This document shows, one piece after another, positions 34,097 through 42,945 of a stretch of DNA of 59,313 bases; positions within the stretch are counted from its first letter, which is position 1, and each line of letters begins with the position of its first letter. The position numbers were made by a program, and so were the translations under genes. Below the pieces are notes generated by a model. It was not told the DNA's origin and did no database searches. It saw only the letters and a list, made by a program, of their open reading frames with translations. Source of the DNA: Alphaproteobacteria bacterium (GTDB lineage Bacteria > Pseudomonadota > Alphaproteobacteria > Micavibrionales > Micavibrionaceae); assembly GCA_018000295.1 (NCBI GenBank), contig JAGNKE010000018.1, forward strand, positions 1 through 59,313, given 5' to 3'.

Positions 34097-35077
34097 TTAT
34101 AAATCCATTGCGTAAGAGTCGCCGGGTTGCTGGCCGGGTTTTTCGAACCAGGGGGCAAACTCCTGCTGTATGTTTCGGTGGGCGGTTTGAAGAATTTCAA
34201 GAGCCTTGGCGTTATCCGAGCCGTTGGCGTGAAGCGCTGAACTGTTCCTGAGTCTGTTGATCGAATAACTCAGGTGATGCAGCGTGTATTCAAGGCCATG
34301 TATGGTGTTTTCAGGAACTAGGACCGGGCCTTCGCCTTCTCCGGCCTTGCTCAGCGCGATGGCAAGACCGATCATATGCGTTCTGAGCATAAACGGGCCG
34401 CTGGCGTCGATGGCCGTGAAATCGTAGCGGTTGACGTCCGTGATCAGTTCGCCGAGTTTTTCCCATCCCACGGCGGCGGCGTTTCGGGTTTTCATGTCAA
34501 TTTTCAAATCCTCAAGAAGAGGCTCGACCACAGCTTCGAGATGGTCTTTGGGGATGGCGACCAGATTCCTTCCCGCGTAGGGGGCGAAGATCGGCCCGGC
34601 TTTGAAATAAAGTGTATCGATGTTGCCCGGGGCGTCGGGGTGGTTTCTTTTATCGCCGGGGCGGTAGGTGCGGTGTTTGAGGAGACGCAGCGGCTCTTCG
34701 CATCCGGTGAGTGCAATGACATCCCGGTCCAAGAGGCGGATTTTGGGTTCGAAGTTTCCGGTCTCGCGGATGGTTTCCCCAATCGTGATCATGGCGTTGA
34801 CGGCGTTCAGGGCTTTTTGTCGGTCCTCGCTTTCGCTCAGAGTCCTCATGCCGTCGAGCAGCCTGTCCGCGCAGGCGTCCCAGTAGCGCGCCATGGTCAG
34901 GCTGGGCATTCTTTTGCCCCAATTTTCGATGCAGTCGTTAGTGACGAAGGCCTTCAGATCCTGTCGGTCCACATCGTAATAGGCCGCGGGTGGCTCCTGC
35001 GGTGGGCCGCCGTGCATCAACCGCTCAAAGGCGTTGGTCAAACTCTGCTTTATGTTCCTGAAGCGTTCACTTATCAT
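34097..35077 (-). CDS. Hypothetical protein, first of a second paralogue pair
   Basis: 326 residues. Basic N-terminus (MISERFRNIKQSLTNAFERL) resembling that of the downstream paralogue, then YDVDRQDLKAFV, ITIGETIRETGNFEPKIRLL and a helical C-terminal half (ENTIHGLEYTLHHLSYSINR). No signal peptide or membrane helix. Function unknown. The pair lies between transaldolase (same strand) and the divergent FAD oxidoreductase, so it has its own promoter region in the 70-base gap before 35148. Confidence 0.55.
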   Translation of the reverse strand: MISERFRNIKQSLTNAFERLMHGGPPQEPPAAYYDVDRQDLKAFVTNDCIENWGKRMPSLTMARYWDACADRLLDGMRTLSESEDRQKALNAVNAMITIGETIRETGNFEPKIRLLDRDVIALTGCEEPLRLLKHRTYRPGDKRNHPDAPGNIDTLYFKAGPIFAPYAGRNLVAIPKDHLEAVVEPLLEDLKIDMKTRNAAAVGWEKLGELITDVNRYDFTAIDASGPFMLRTHMIGLAIALSKAGEGEGPVLVPENTIHGLEYTLHHLSYSINRLRNSSALHANGSDNAKALEILQTAHRNIQQEFAPWFEKPGQQPGDSYAMDL

Positions 35078-35147
35078 GCTGGCTCTGGTAAAACTTTTTT
35101 CTTATCAGGGCAGTTTAGTCACTTTATGCGTTAAGGGCAATAGGGTT

Positions 35148-36104
35148 ATGAAAATAGCAATCATCGGGGGCGGAATTACAGGGTTAACCACCGGTCTGGC
35201 CTTGCAGGAGGCGGGATGCGCGGTTCATATTTTCTCGCGGGATCCCTTCGAAAAGATGACGTCCTATGCGGCGGCGGCGACTTCCTATCCTTATGCCGTC
35301 GAAGACAGTCCTCGCACCCGCGCCTGGCACCTCCGTAATGACGAGATTCTGGTTTCGCTGATGGATGATCCGGGGGCCGGGATTATCTGGGTGAACTGGA
35401 AAAAATGCACCCTTGATCCACATTTTGAAATTCCCGAGATGTATATGCGGTTGCGCGAGGCGCGGGTGATCGGGCCGGATGAATGTCCGCTCGGCTATCA
35501 GAAAGGGGTGCAGGCGAAACTTTTGCTGATGCACGTGGGGCGGTATTACGGATTTCTCAAGAAAAAATTTGAGGCGGCGGGCGGCACGTTTACGCTGCGC
35601 GAAATCAAAAATTTTTCCGAGCTTGAGAGGGATTACGATCTCATTGTCAACGCGACGGGGGTTTATGCGCGGCAGTTTGTGAATGATGAAACGATTTACC
35701 CGATGCGCGGGCAGGTCGTCATTATCAAGAATCCCGGCGTGAACTTCCATTTCGCTTCGTTCGAGGGGAAGAATTATTTCTATCCGCGCATCGATGAAAT
35801 CCTGATCGGCGGGTCGGCGGAGGTGGGCGAGTGGGATTTGACTCCGAACGATGAATTAACAAACGAAATTCTCGGGTGGGCGAAGACTCTCGATCCTTTG
35901 CTGAAAAATCCCGAGATCGTGAATGTGCGTGTGGGGCTGAGGCCCATGCGCCCGCAGGTGAGGATCGAGCGCGACGAGAATTCCTGCGCGGTTCCCGTCA
36001 TCCATAATTACGGGCAGGGCGGTGCGGGCTACACGCTGGCGTGGGGCTGCGCGTTTGCGGCGCGTGATCTGGCCTTGGGCAAGAAGGGCGAGCGGGCCGC
36101 ATGA
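35148..36104 (+). CDS. FAD-dependent D-amino-acid-oxidase-like oxidoreductase
   Basis: 318 residues from ATG 35148 (MKIAIIGGGITGLTTGLALQ), with AAGGG 10 bases upstream; longer forms would bury the dinucleotide-binding motif. FAD motif GGGITG (7-12), YDLIVNATGVYAR in the middle, YPMRGQVVIIKNP, and C-terminal NVRVGLRPMRPQVRIE and HNYGQGGAGYTLAWGCA, the signature region of D-amino-acid and D-aspartate oxidases. Length is right. The substrate may be a D-amino acid, possibly from peptidoglycan turnover, but that is inference. Its stop overlaps the priA start by four bases (ATGA). Confidence 0.82.
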   Translation: MKIAIIGGGITGLTTGLALQEAGCAVHIFSRDPFEKMTSYAAAATSYPYAVEDSPRTRAWHLRNDEILVSLMDDPGAGIIWVNWKKCTLDPHFEIPEMYMRLREARVIGPDECPLGYQKGVQAKLLLMHVGRYYGFLKKKFEAAGGTFTLREIKNFSELERDYDLIVNATGVYARQFVNDETIYPMRGQVVIIKNPGVNFHFASFEGKNYFYPRIDEILIGGSAEVGEWDLTPNDELTNEILGWAKTLDPLLKNPEIVNVRVGLRPMRPQVRIERDENSCAVPVIHNYGQGGAGYTLAWGCAFAARDLALGKKGERAA

Positions 36105-38302
36105 GCCGGACCGTTTCCGTTCTGGTTCCCTATCCTGTCGATAAAGCTTACGACTATCTCGTTCCTGCGAATGTGCGGGTGCAGGCCGGGGATTATGTCA
36201 CCGTGCCACTGGGCAAGCGCGAGATTACGGGCGTTGTCTGGGGGGCGGGGGCGGGTGAGGTTGCGGCGGACAAACTCAAAGCGGTCATCGAGCGGCTGAA
36301 TCTTCCGCCGATGCCGGAGGTTCACCGCACGTTCATCGACTGGGTGGCGGCCTATACGCTTTCGCCCAAGGGTTCCGTTCTTAAAATGAGTCTGAGCGCG
36401 CCGGGGGCGTTCGCTCCGCCGAAGCCCGCGATGGGATACAGAATTTCTCCTTATGCCAATCTAGACTCCAAAGGCCTGAGCGAGGCGCGGAAAAAAATTC
36501 TTGTCCTCATGCAGGATGGGCAGGTGCGGCGGGCGGCGGAGATCGAAACCATGACCGGGGCTTCGGCTTCTGTTGTCAAAGGGTTGGCTGAAAAGAAACT
36601 TCTGGATGAGGTGGAGCTTTTGCGTCCTTACCCTTGCATCCATCCGGGGCTGGACCGTCCGGGGCCGGACCTCTCGGCGGCGCAGAAGGGTGCTGCGGAG
36701 ATTCTAAAATCCCAGATCGGTGCGGGCGCTTTTAAAGCAACATTGCTGGACGGCGTGACCGGCGCGGGGAAGACCGAAACCTATTTCGAGGCGGTGGCGG
36801 AATGTTTATGCAAAGGCCAGCAGGTTCTTATTCTTTTGCCGGAAATTGCGCTTTCGAATGCGTTTCTTGATCGGTTCCGTTCGCGCTTCGGCTGCGATCC
36901 GGCGCTCTGGCACTCGCATCTGACTCCGGCGCAGCGGCGACTTGCCTGGCGCGGCGTGGCGGAGGGGGAAACGCAGGTCGTCGTCGGCGCGCGTTCGGCG
37001 CTGTTCCTGCCTTATTCCGATCTCGGGCTGATCGTCGTGGACGAGGAGCATGACCCGGCCTATAAACAGGAGGACGGGGTGATTTATCATGCCCGCGACA
37101 TGGCGGTTGTGCGGGCGCATCTGGCGAAGATTCCGGTCGTGCTGGTGTCTGCCACGCCCTCTCTGGAAACCGCGCATAACACATGGGCGCTGCCGGAGGG
37201 GACGGGGCGCTATGGCGTTCTGCATTTGCCTGCGCGTTACGGGGGCGCGAGTTTGCCGGATATAAAGACTGTCGATCTTCGGGAAGATAAGCCTGAGCGC
37301 GGGAATTTTCTTTCCCCCACCTTATTGCAGGCGATGAAGGAGACGCTGGCGCAGGGGGAGCAGGTTCTGCTGTTCCTTAACCGCAGGGGTTACGCGCCGC
37401 TGACCTTGTGTCGCACCTGCGGGCATCGTTTCGAATGCCCGCGCTGTACCGCTTGGCTGGTCGAGCACAAAAAGAGCGGGCGGTTGCACTGTCATCATTG
37501 CGGCCATCACGCTCCGGTCCCGAAAACGTGCCCGGACTGCGGGGAGGCGGACTCACTGGTCGCTTGCGGTCCCGGCGTGGAGAGGATTCACGAGGAAGTC
37601 ACGCAGATGTTTCGCGATGCGCGGACGATCGTTCTGGCCAGTGATACGACCGAGGGCAACGAGGATTTGCAAAAGAAACTCGCGGCGATCCGCGATCATG
37701 AGGTGGACATCATCGTGGGGACGCAGATCATCGCCAAGGGCCATCATTTTCCTGGCCTGACACTTGTCGGCGTTGTCGATGCCGATCTGGGGCTGAACGG
37801 CGGCGATCTGCGGGCGGCGGAGCGCACGTATCAGCTTCTCCATCAGGTTGCGGGGCGGGCGGGGCGTGAACAGAAAAAAGGTCGCGTGTTTCTGCAAAGC
37901 TGGATGCCGGAACACCGGATCATGAAGGCGCTGGCCAACGGAGAGCGTGATGAATTTCTGCTTGTTGAGGCGATGGAGCGGAAAGACGCTGATATGCCGC
38001 CGTTCTCGCGGCTGGCGGGGATTATCGTGGCGGGGCGCGAGGAGGGGCAGGTGATTGAACTGGCACGGGCGCTGGGTAAGACCGCGCCGCAGGGTATGAA
38101 CGAGAAGGGGCAGAAGATCCAAACGCTCGGTCCTGCTGCGGCGCCGCTGGCGCGGTTGCGCGGGAAGTACCGTTACCGCCTGCTGGTGCGGGCGGACCGG
38201 GCGCTCAATATCCAGAAAACCATCGCCGAGTGGGTCGGTGGGCATAAAATCCCGGCTAATATCCGCGTTTATGTGGATATCGACCCGCAGGGGTTTTTGT
38301 GA
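36101..38302 (+). CDS. priA: Primosomal protein N' (replication restart helicase PriA)
   Basis: 733 residues, normal length. A 3'-5' superfamily-2 helicase that reloads the replisome at stalled forks. Visible: N-terminal fork-binding domain (VLVPYPVDKAYDYLVP), Walker A GVTGAGKTETY (about 217-227), DEEH box VVDEEHDPAYKQED, and the zinc-binding insertion with CRTCGHRFECPRC, CHHCGHH and CPDCGEA (about 435-490), then QVAGRAGREQKKGRV (motif VI). Translationally coupled to the preceding oxidoreductase. In many Alphaproteobacteria priA directly precedes atpH; here about 5.6 kb of membrane-protein genes intervene. Confidence 0.96.
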   Translation: MSRTVSVLVPYPVDKAYDYLVPANVRVQAGDYVTVPLGKREITGVVWGAGAGEVAADKLKAVIERLNLPPMPEVHRTFIDWVAAYTLSPKGSVLKMSLSAPGAFAPPKPAMGYRISPYANLDSKGLSEARKKILVLMQDGQVRRAAEIETMTGASASVVKGLAEKKLLDEVELLRPYPCIHPGLDRPGPDLSAAQKGAAEILKSQIGAGAFKATLLDGVTGAGKTETYFEAVAECLCKGQQVLILLPEIALSNAFLDRFRSRFGCDPALWHSHLTPAQRRLAWRGVAEGETQVVVGARSALFLPYSDLGLIVVDEEHDPAYKQEDGVIYHARDMAVVRAHLAKIPVVLVSATPSLETAHNTWALPEGTGRYGVLHLPARYGGASLPDIKTVDLREDKPERGNFLSPTLLQAMKETLAQGEQVLLFLNRRGYAPLTLCRTCGHRFECPRCTAWLVEHKKSGRLHCHHCGHHAPVPKTCPDCGEADSLVACGPGVERIHEEVTQMFRDARTIVLASDTTEGNEDLQKKLAAIRDHEVDIIVGTQIIAKGHHFPGLTLVGVVDADLGLNGGDLRAAERTYQLLHQVAGRAGREQKKGRVFLQSWMPEHRIMKALANGERDEFLLVEAMERKDADMPPFSRLAGIIVAGREEGQVIELARALGKTAPQGMNEKGQKIQTLGPAAAPLARLRGKYRYRLLVRADRALNIQKTIAEWVGGHKIPANIRVYVDIDPQGFL

Positions 38303-38341
38303 TAGCTCTAGGATTTTCAAGCTTCCTTTTCAGACAAGATC

Positions 38342-39667
38342 ATGACGACAGCCAAGATTCCCCCCTCAGCCTCAAGTTTTTTGGTGAATTTTATCGGCGG
38401 TGTTTTCTTTATTGCCGCAGCCAATATTACATTTGCTGTTTTGCCTGAATCGGATGTCTTTACCCTTTCGGTTGTCGGCATCACCGCTGCGTTGATTCCT
38501 ATACTCCTGGGCGAGATTTTTATCCTCAAGGTGCATAAGAGGCCGGGAGTTGGTTTCCTTGATACTGCCATCGCCAAGGATACGGAGAGGCTTAAGACCA
38601 AACTTCTTGGCTATTATGGTTCTCTGGCTCTGATTCTGCTTTTTTATCTTTTTGTCCCGCTTTATTGGCACGACGAATTTTTCAACCCGGCCCTGTCTTA
38701 TTTTTTTCCTCTGCTTATGATCTATGTAATCGGCGGCCCGATATATTTTTCCGAATTTGACCACCGTCTGGACAGGCCAAAGGACGGGTTTTGGCATTTT
38801 GGAGCCTTGCTTATGGGCCGCAGAGATGAGGTTGATCCCAAAATCATTGTCCATCATCTGAAATCGATCGGCCTTCGTGCGTTTTATGTGCCTGTGATGC
38901 TCTCCTATTTCTCAATATATATCGCTTTTCTTATGAAAGGCCACGGTGAGTTTATTGATGCCAATCTTACAATTTCCTCTGACTTTACATGGTACGGCAT
39001 CCTTAAGTTTATCATGCTGATCTATTTCTTTCTGGGGGCTATGGACATTCTTTTCGGCCTTATCGGATATTTTATGACCTTCAGGGTTCTCGACAGCCAT
39101 ATCCGCTCACTGGACCCAACGCTCGTTGGCTGGCTCGTCTGTCTGGCCTGTTATTATCCGTTCTGGGAAGTCCTGATGATCAAGGTTTTTTTTGATGATT
39201 TTTTTGCCAATCCCGAATGGCATACATGGCTGTCTGATTTTCCTCTTCTTCTCGTGGTTTGGGGCGTGCTTAGCATTGTCTTTATGTGCACGGAGGCGCT
39301 GGCCACTCTAACGTTCGGAATCCGTTTCTCCAACCTGACCTACCGTGGGGTTCTGACTTCCGGTCCCTTTCGCTTTACGAAGCATCCCCAATATGTCTCA
39401 AAAATGCTCAACCGCCTTTTTGTCTACGTTCCCTTTTTAAGTCTAGGTGGACCTTTAGGCAGCCTGCAGTTGATGGTCATGTTTTCCGGAATTTGCTTTA
39501 TCTATTATCTCCGGGCGCGTACGGAGGAAAATCATCTTTCGCAGTATCCTGAGTATGTTGCTTACGCAAACTGGATCAATGAACGCGGGATATTCCGAGG
39601 TATTGCAAAAAGGTTTCCCTTCCTGATTTACTCTGAAGAAAAGGCGAAGGTCGGCAAGCTTTTCTGA
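38342..39667 (+). CDS. Polytopic membrane protein with ICMT/phospholipid-methyltransferase-like C-terminus
   Basis: 441 residues with about 9-10 hydrophobic segments (FLVNFIGGVFFIAAANITFA, YYGSLALILLFYLFVPLYW, FPLLLVVWGVLSIVFMC and others). The C-terminal part has the motif set of isoprenylcysteine carboxyl methyltransferase-type proteins: TSGPFRFTKHPQYVSKML (about 345-363), then R-A-R-T-E-E-N-H-L with YPEYVAYANWI. Those enzymes bind SAM at this membrane-proximal site. The N-terminal 300 residues are extra compared with simple ICMT-like proteins. Weak ribosome site. Substrate unknown. First gene of the insert between priA and atpH. Confidence 0.65.
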   Translation: MTTAKIPPSASSFLVNFIGGVFFIAAANITFAVLPESDVFTLSVVGITAALIPILLGEIFILKVHKRPGVGFLDTAIAKDTERLKTKLLGYYGSLALILLFYLFVPLYWHDEFFNPALSYFFPLLMIYVIGGPIYFSEFDHRLDRPKDGFWHFGALLMGRRDEVDPKIIVHHLKSIGLRAFYVPVMLSYFSIYIAFLMKGHGEFIDANLTISSDFTWYGILKFIMLIYFFLGAMDILFGLIGYFMTFRVLDSHIRSLDPTLVGWLVCLACYYPFWEVLMIKVFFDDFFANPEWHTWLSDFPLLLVVWGVLSIVFMCTEALATLTFGIRFSNLTYRGVLTSGPFRFTKHPQYVSKMLNRLFVYVPFLSLGGPLGSLQLMVMFSGICFIYYLRARTEENHLSQYPEYVAYANWINERGIFRGIAKRFPFLIYSEEKAKVGKLF

Positions 39668-39668
39668 C

Positions 39669-40460
39669 TCAATGTTTCATCACCAGGAAGTAATAGATCA
39701 GCTGGAAAGCAAAGACGTGTACGATATATATTTCAAGACTTTTGTGCCCGAGAAAGTAGCAGAATTTTTCGATAACATCCTTGGGTCTGCGTCTTAGAGA
39801 ATTCAATAACAGCGTTCTCATGTCATACAGAAGCCAGAATGTAACCGCTGATCCTAGGCTCGTCAGAAAAGTTTCCAGGTAGGAAAATTGAAAAACGACG
39901 TGCGTGAATATCAAGTGTGCAAACAAGGCAAAGATAAAGTATTCAGAGGGTTTTATAAATTTATTCTCGATAAACGCCTCGTTCTTTCTGACCCAGGCGG
40001 CCATGGCCATGATAAACGCCAGTGTGCCATATTCAAAGAAGACGTTGGTAATGGGTGATAAAATAAGAAAAAGTATGTTTACGCCCCAAAACAAGGTTTT
40101 GTTTTTCAGCAGTTGAGTAATCAAGGGTTCTGTCAGCACACGGACGAGCATAATCGTCCATAAAAAATTAACGTCTATTTTTTCAAATAATATATAGTTT
40201 GAAGCGGTCAATAGCGCGGCTCCAAACCACATTGTCTTTCCCGGGCGGCGTCCGAGATTGTAGCCGACGGGGATGAGCCATATGCAGACAAGAGAGCGGT
40301 CGGGAATTCTTAACCACATGATGTCATTGATAAAGTAATAGCAAGTATGGCCGAAGATCATGATGGCGACGTTCAGGGCCAGAAGATCGTAGGCGGTCAT
40401 GTTTTTTTTCAGCGCCTGGAGGGGCGCAAAAAACGTATTCACAAGTGGCTTTTCTGTCAT
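39669..40460 (-). CDS. TraX-family membrane protein (diverged copy)
   Basis: 263 residues with about 7-8 membrane helices. It aligns with the two TraX-family proteins at 42-43.8 kb: YDLL...IMIFGH near the start, IWLIPVGYNLGRRPGK, NVFFEYGTLAFIMAMAA and GHKSLEIYIVHVFAFQLIYY at the end. TraX acetylates F pilin; related proteins are probable membrane acyltransferases. In this copy the D-H of the other two (ILMITDHVGHHF) is G-H, so a putative catalytic Asp is missing and activity is doubtful. Its start overlaps the stop of the spermidine-synthase-like gene by one base (TAATG). Confidence 0.68.
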   Translation of the reverse strand: MTEKPLVNTFFAPLQALKKNMTAYDLLALNVAIMIFGHTCYYFINDIMWLRIPDRSLVCIWLIPVGYNLGRRPGKTMWFGAALLTASNYILFEKIDVNFLWTIMLVRVLTEPLITQLLKNKTLFWGVNILFLILSPITNVFFEYGTLAFIMAMAAWVRKNEAFIENKFIKPSEYFIFALFAHLIFTHVVFQFSYLETFLTSLGSAVTFWLLYDMRTLLLNSLRRRPKDVIEKFCYFLGHKSLEIYIVHVFAFQLIYYFLVMKH

Positions 40461-41920
40461 TATTTCTTGCCGAATGCGTTGAGCATATTCTGGGGCTTAT
40501 CCATATAAACCGTGTTCTTGTCGTCAGTGTAAATCACGCCAAGATCATAATCCTCCTGATGACGGTAAATATATGACACGTTGGCCATGATATTGGCATC
40601 ATCGTTAAATGGTAAAAGCTTTTCATTCATGACAACCCTTGATACATGCGGCATGACCGACCGGATCGTGTTATCAATCGAACGTGACATCCTGTCTGCG
40701 AAATTCGGAGACGCGATGAAGTTTGTTATCAGTATTCCGCCGTTCTTCATGCTATCCTTGATTTGAATGAAGAACTCCTGCGTGACCAGATGTTCTGGAA
40801 TACTCGCTCCTCCGAGATAGGCATCAAGAAAAATGACGTCGAATTTCTTTCCTTCCCTTTTACTGCGCGTGAGGAAAGCTCTAGCTTCCTCGACCAGAAA
40901 CGTCTTATTTTTTTTCAGCTTGTCCTTGAGGATATATTTTTCGGCTGTTTTTAGAAGATCCGGGTCGATATCGATGTAAATGTAGTTGTTGTTTTCGTCT
41001 TCAAATCCAAGAGTAAACGCTCCCGCCCCTATGACGAGGATGTCTCTTGGAGTCTCGGAGTTTCTTATAGGATCTATGCCCTGACGTTCTGCAAACTCAA
41101 TGTAGGGGTATTTGCGTCCGTAATCGTCGTACATTGAAGACCAGTTTGAATTCAAAAGCAGATGCCTTTCTTCGCCTTTATGAAGAATTTGGGCCATCTG
41201 GTACTGGTTGTTATAGACGATGCTTTTGTCGCTCATCACATGGTTGGAATTCAGAAAGAGTCCGATCACTGTCAGGCTGAGTGATAAAAAAACCGGCTCG
41301 GACAGTTTGCGTCGTTGCAGGAGGATGACGACGATGGACAGAAGGACAAAGGTTAATGAAACCGTATGGTGGACTCCAATCGTGGCCATCAGGACCAGAG
41401 TGGAAAACACCGCCCCCAAAAACGAACCCAAGGTCGAGAAAAAGAGCATTCGTCCTGTGATTTCCGAAAGTTTTGTTTTCGTGAAGTAATTGCTGACAAG
41501 CGGGATGGTCTGCCCCAGAAAGTAAACAGGAATTGCTACAAAAAAAGTTGCGTAAAGAGATGTTTGCACTATGCGAGATGTAATTCCCATGTCTACCAGC
41601 AAATTCTGGAAAAACCATTCCATGAAGACCAGAGACATTCCGGGCAGGAGAATGACCGTCGAGAGTATAAGATTGAATGTCAGCTTTTTTCGCAAGGAGA
41701 TATAATTTCCGTATATCTTGCAGGGGCGGAATCTTCCGCCTGTATAATAGCCGATCGCCAGTGGCATGAGTACTGCGGCGATTATGATTGATACCGTGTC
41801 GGTCCCCGTGCCTACGAATGGAATTGTTTGCCGTATCGCCAGAAGCTCGGTGGACAGAACAATATAGCCCTCGATCAGGATGATGATATACAGAAGGGGC
41901 GATAAACTGTCTTTTTTCAC
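40460..41920 (-). CDS. Membrane-fused spermidine-synthase-like protein
   Basis: 486 residues. About 1-235 hold 7-8 membrane helices (IIAAVLMPLAIGYYTGGRF, IPVYFLGQTIPLVSNYF, LFFSTLGSFLGAVFSTLVLM). About 240-486 form a polyamine-aminopropyltransferase-like Rossmann domain: DILVIGAGAFTLGFE, YIYIDIDPDLLKTAEKYIL and FDVIFLDAYLGGASIPEHL. The family includes transporter-like/spermidine synthase fusions. Whether it makes a polyamine or modifies another substrate is unknown. AT-rich relative to priA and atpA. Translationally coupled to the downstream TraX-like gene, hinting at a joint membrane modification pathway. Confidence 0.75.
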   Translation of the reverse strand: MKKDSLSPLLYIIILIEGYIVLSTELLAIRQTIPFVGTGTDTVSIIIAAVLMPLAIGYYTGGRFRPCKIYGNYISLRKKLTFNLILSTVILLPGMSLVFMEWFFQNLLVDMGITSRIVQTSLYATFFVAIPVYFLGQTIPLVSNYFTKTKLSEITGRMLFFSTLGSFLGAVFSTLVLMATIGVHHTVSLTFVLLSIVVILLQRRKLSEPVFLSLSLTVIGLFLNSNHVMSDKSIVYNNQYQMAQILHKGEERHLLLNSNWSSMYDDYGRKYPYIEFAERQGIDPIRNSETPRDILVIGAGAFTLGFEDENNNYIYIDIDPDLLKTAEKYILKDKLKKNKTFLVEEARAFLTRSKREGKKFDVIFLDAYLGGASIPEHLVTQEFFIQIKDSMKNGGILITNFIASPNFADRMSRSIDNTIRSVMPHVSRVVMNEKLLPFNDDANIMANVSYIYRHQEDYDLGVIYTDDKNTVYMDKPQNMLNAFGKK

Positions 41921-42019
41921 GTTTGTTTGTCCTAACGCAAGATTATATTAAGCGGATGTGTAGTGTAAGATTTTTTTTTAGGAATTGAAAGTCGATACCC
42001 TGTGAAGAGCAACGCACTC

Positions 42020-42841
42020 ATGATTCAGCGAACCAGCCATTTGACGTCTTACGATTTGCTCAAGGCGCTGGCCCTGATCCTGATGATCACCGACCATGTC
42101 GGCCATCACTTTTATCCCGACGAGATGTGGTTCCGGGTTCTGGGGCGGTTGTGTGTGCCGATCTGGTTCTTTCTGATCGGCTATGCCCGGACGGATGCCG
42201 TTTCTCCAAAAATCCTCCTCGGAGGGGCGATCGTGACTCTTTCCGCGCTGGTGGCGGGGCAATATGTCTTTCCGCTTGATATCCTTTTTACCATCGCGCT
42301 GATCCGCAAAACCCGTCATGGCTGCGCCATCCGGACCACACAAAGTCCCCAGAATCTCAGGGGCTGGTTTCTGCTGCTTCTGTTTGCTGCGGTACCAACG
42401 GGGTTGCTGTTCGAGTACGGGACTCTGGGGATCATGTTCGTCCTGCAGGGGTTTATTGCCCGCAACCGTGCAGTCCTGAAGGAGAGGTTGAAGCCTTGGC
42501 ATACCAAACTTTTTGCCTATTCGAGTGTGTGTTTCTTTGGGATTCTGCAGGGGGTTTTTATGCCTAGCCTGACTCTGGCGCAGGTGGGTGTGCTGTTTGT
42601 CGGTCTGTTTGCAATTTCGGCCTTGCTTGAGCGTTTCAAGGCTGCCGACTATCCTGCCCTGACGAGGGTCTTGACGCGCCCCGGTGCCTTCCTCATCCAT
42701 ATCATGGGGCGGCGGACGCTGGAAATCTATGTGCTGCATATCCTTATTTTCCGAGGGGTATGTATGACGCTTTATCCCGAAACTTATGCTTTCTGGGGCT
42801 GGCGTTGGATGCCGCCTGGGCTTCTTTCCTGGCTCAGTTGA
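42020..42841 (+). CDS. TraX-family membrane protein
   Basis: About 273 residues from ATG 42020 (MIQRTSHLTSYDLLKALALI), which aligns with the next paralogue's start; a GTG at 42002 is possible. About eight membrane helices. Shared family features: SYDLLKALALILMITDHVGH near the start, FRVLGRLCVPIWFFLIGYA, LLFEYGTLGIMFVLQG and MGRRTLEIYVLHILIFRG at the end. TraX/OafA-like membrane proteins are probable acyltransferases, with the D-H and the late helix conserved here. Substrate unknown. Followed after about 100 bases by a close paralogue. Confidence 0.75.
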   Translation: MIQRTSHLTSYDLLKALALILMITDHVGHHFYPDEMWFRVLGRLCVPIWFFLIGYARTDAVSPKILLGGAIVTLSALVAGQYVFPLDILFTIALIRKTRHGCAIRTTQSPQNLRGWFLLLLFAAVPTGLLFEYGTLGIMFVLQGFIARNRAVLKERLKPWHTKLFAYSSVCFFGILQGVFMPSLTLAQVGVLFVGLFAISALLERFKAADYPALTRVLTRPGAFLIHIMGRRTLEIYVLHILIFRGVCMTLYPETYAFWGWRWMPPGLLSWLS

Positions 42842-42945
42842 TGGATTGAGGCGCTCAAGTTCTTTATTGATTCTATTAACATTGACACTGTTCGAAAAGA
42901 ACGCCGCACAGTATAGTTTTAACAGTCCTAACATTCTGGCATCGT

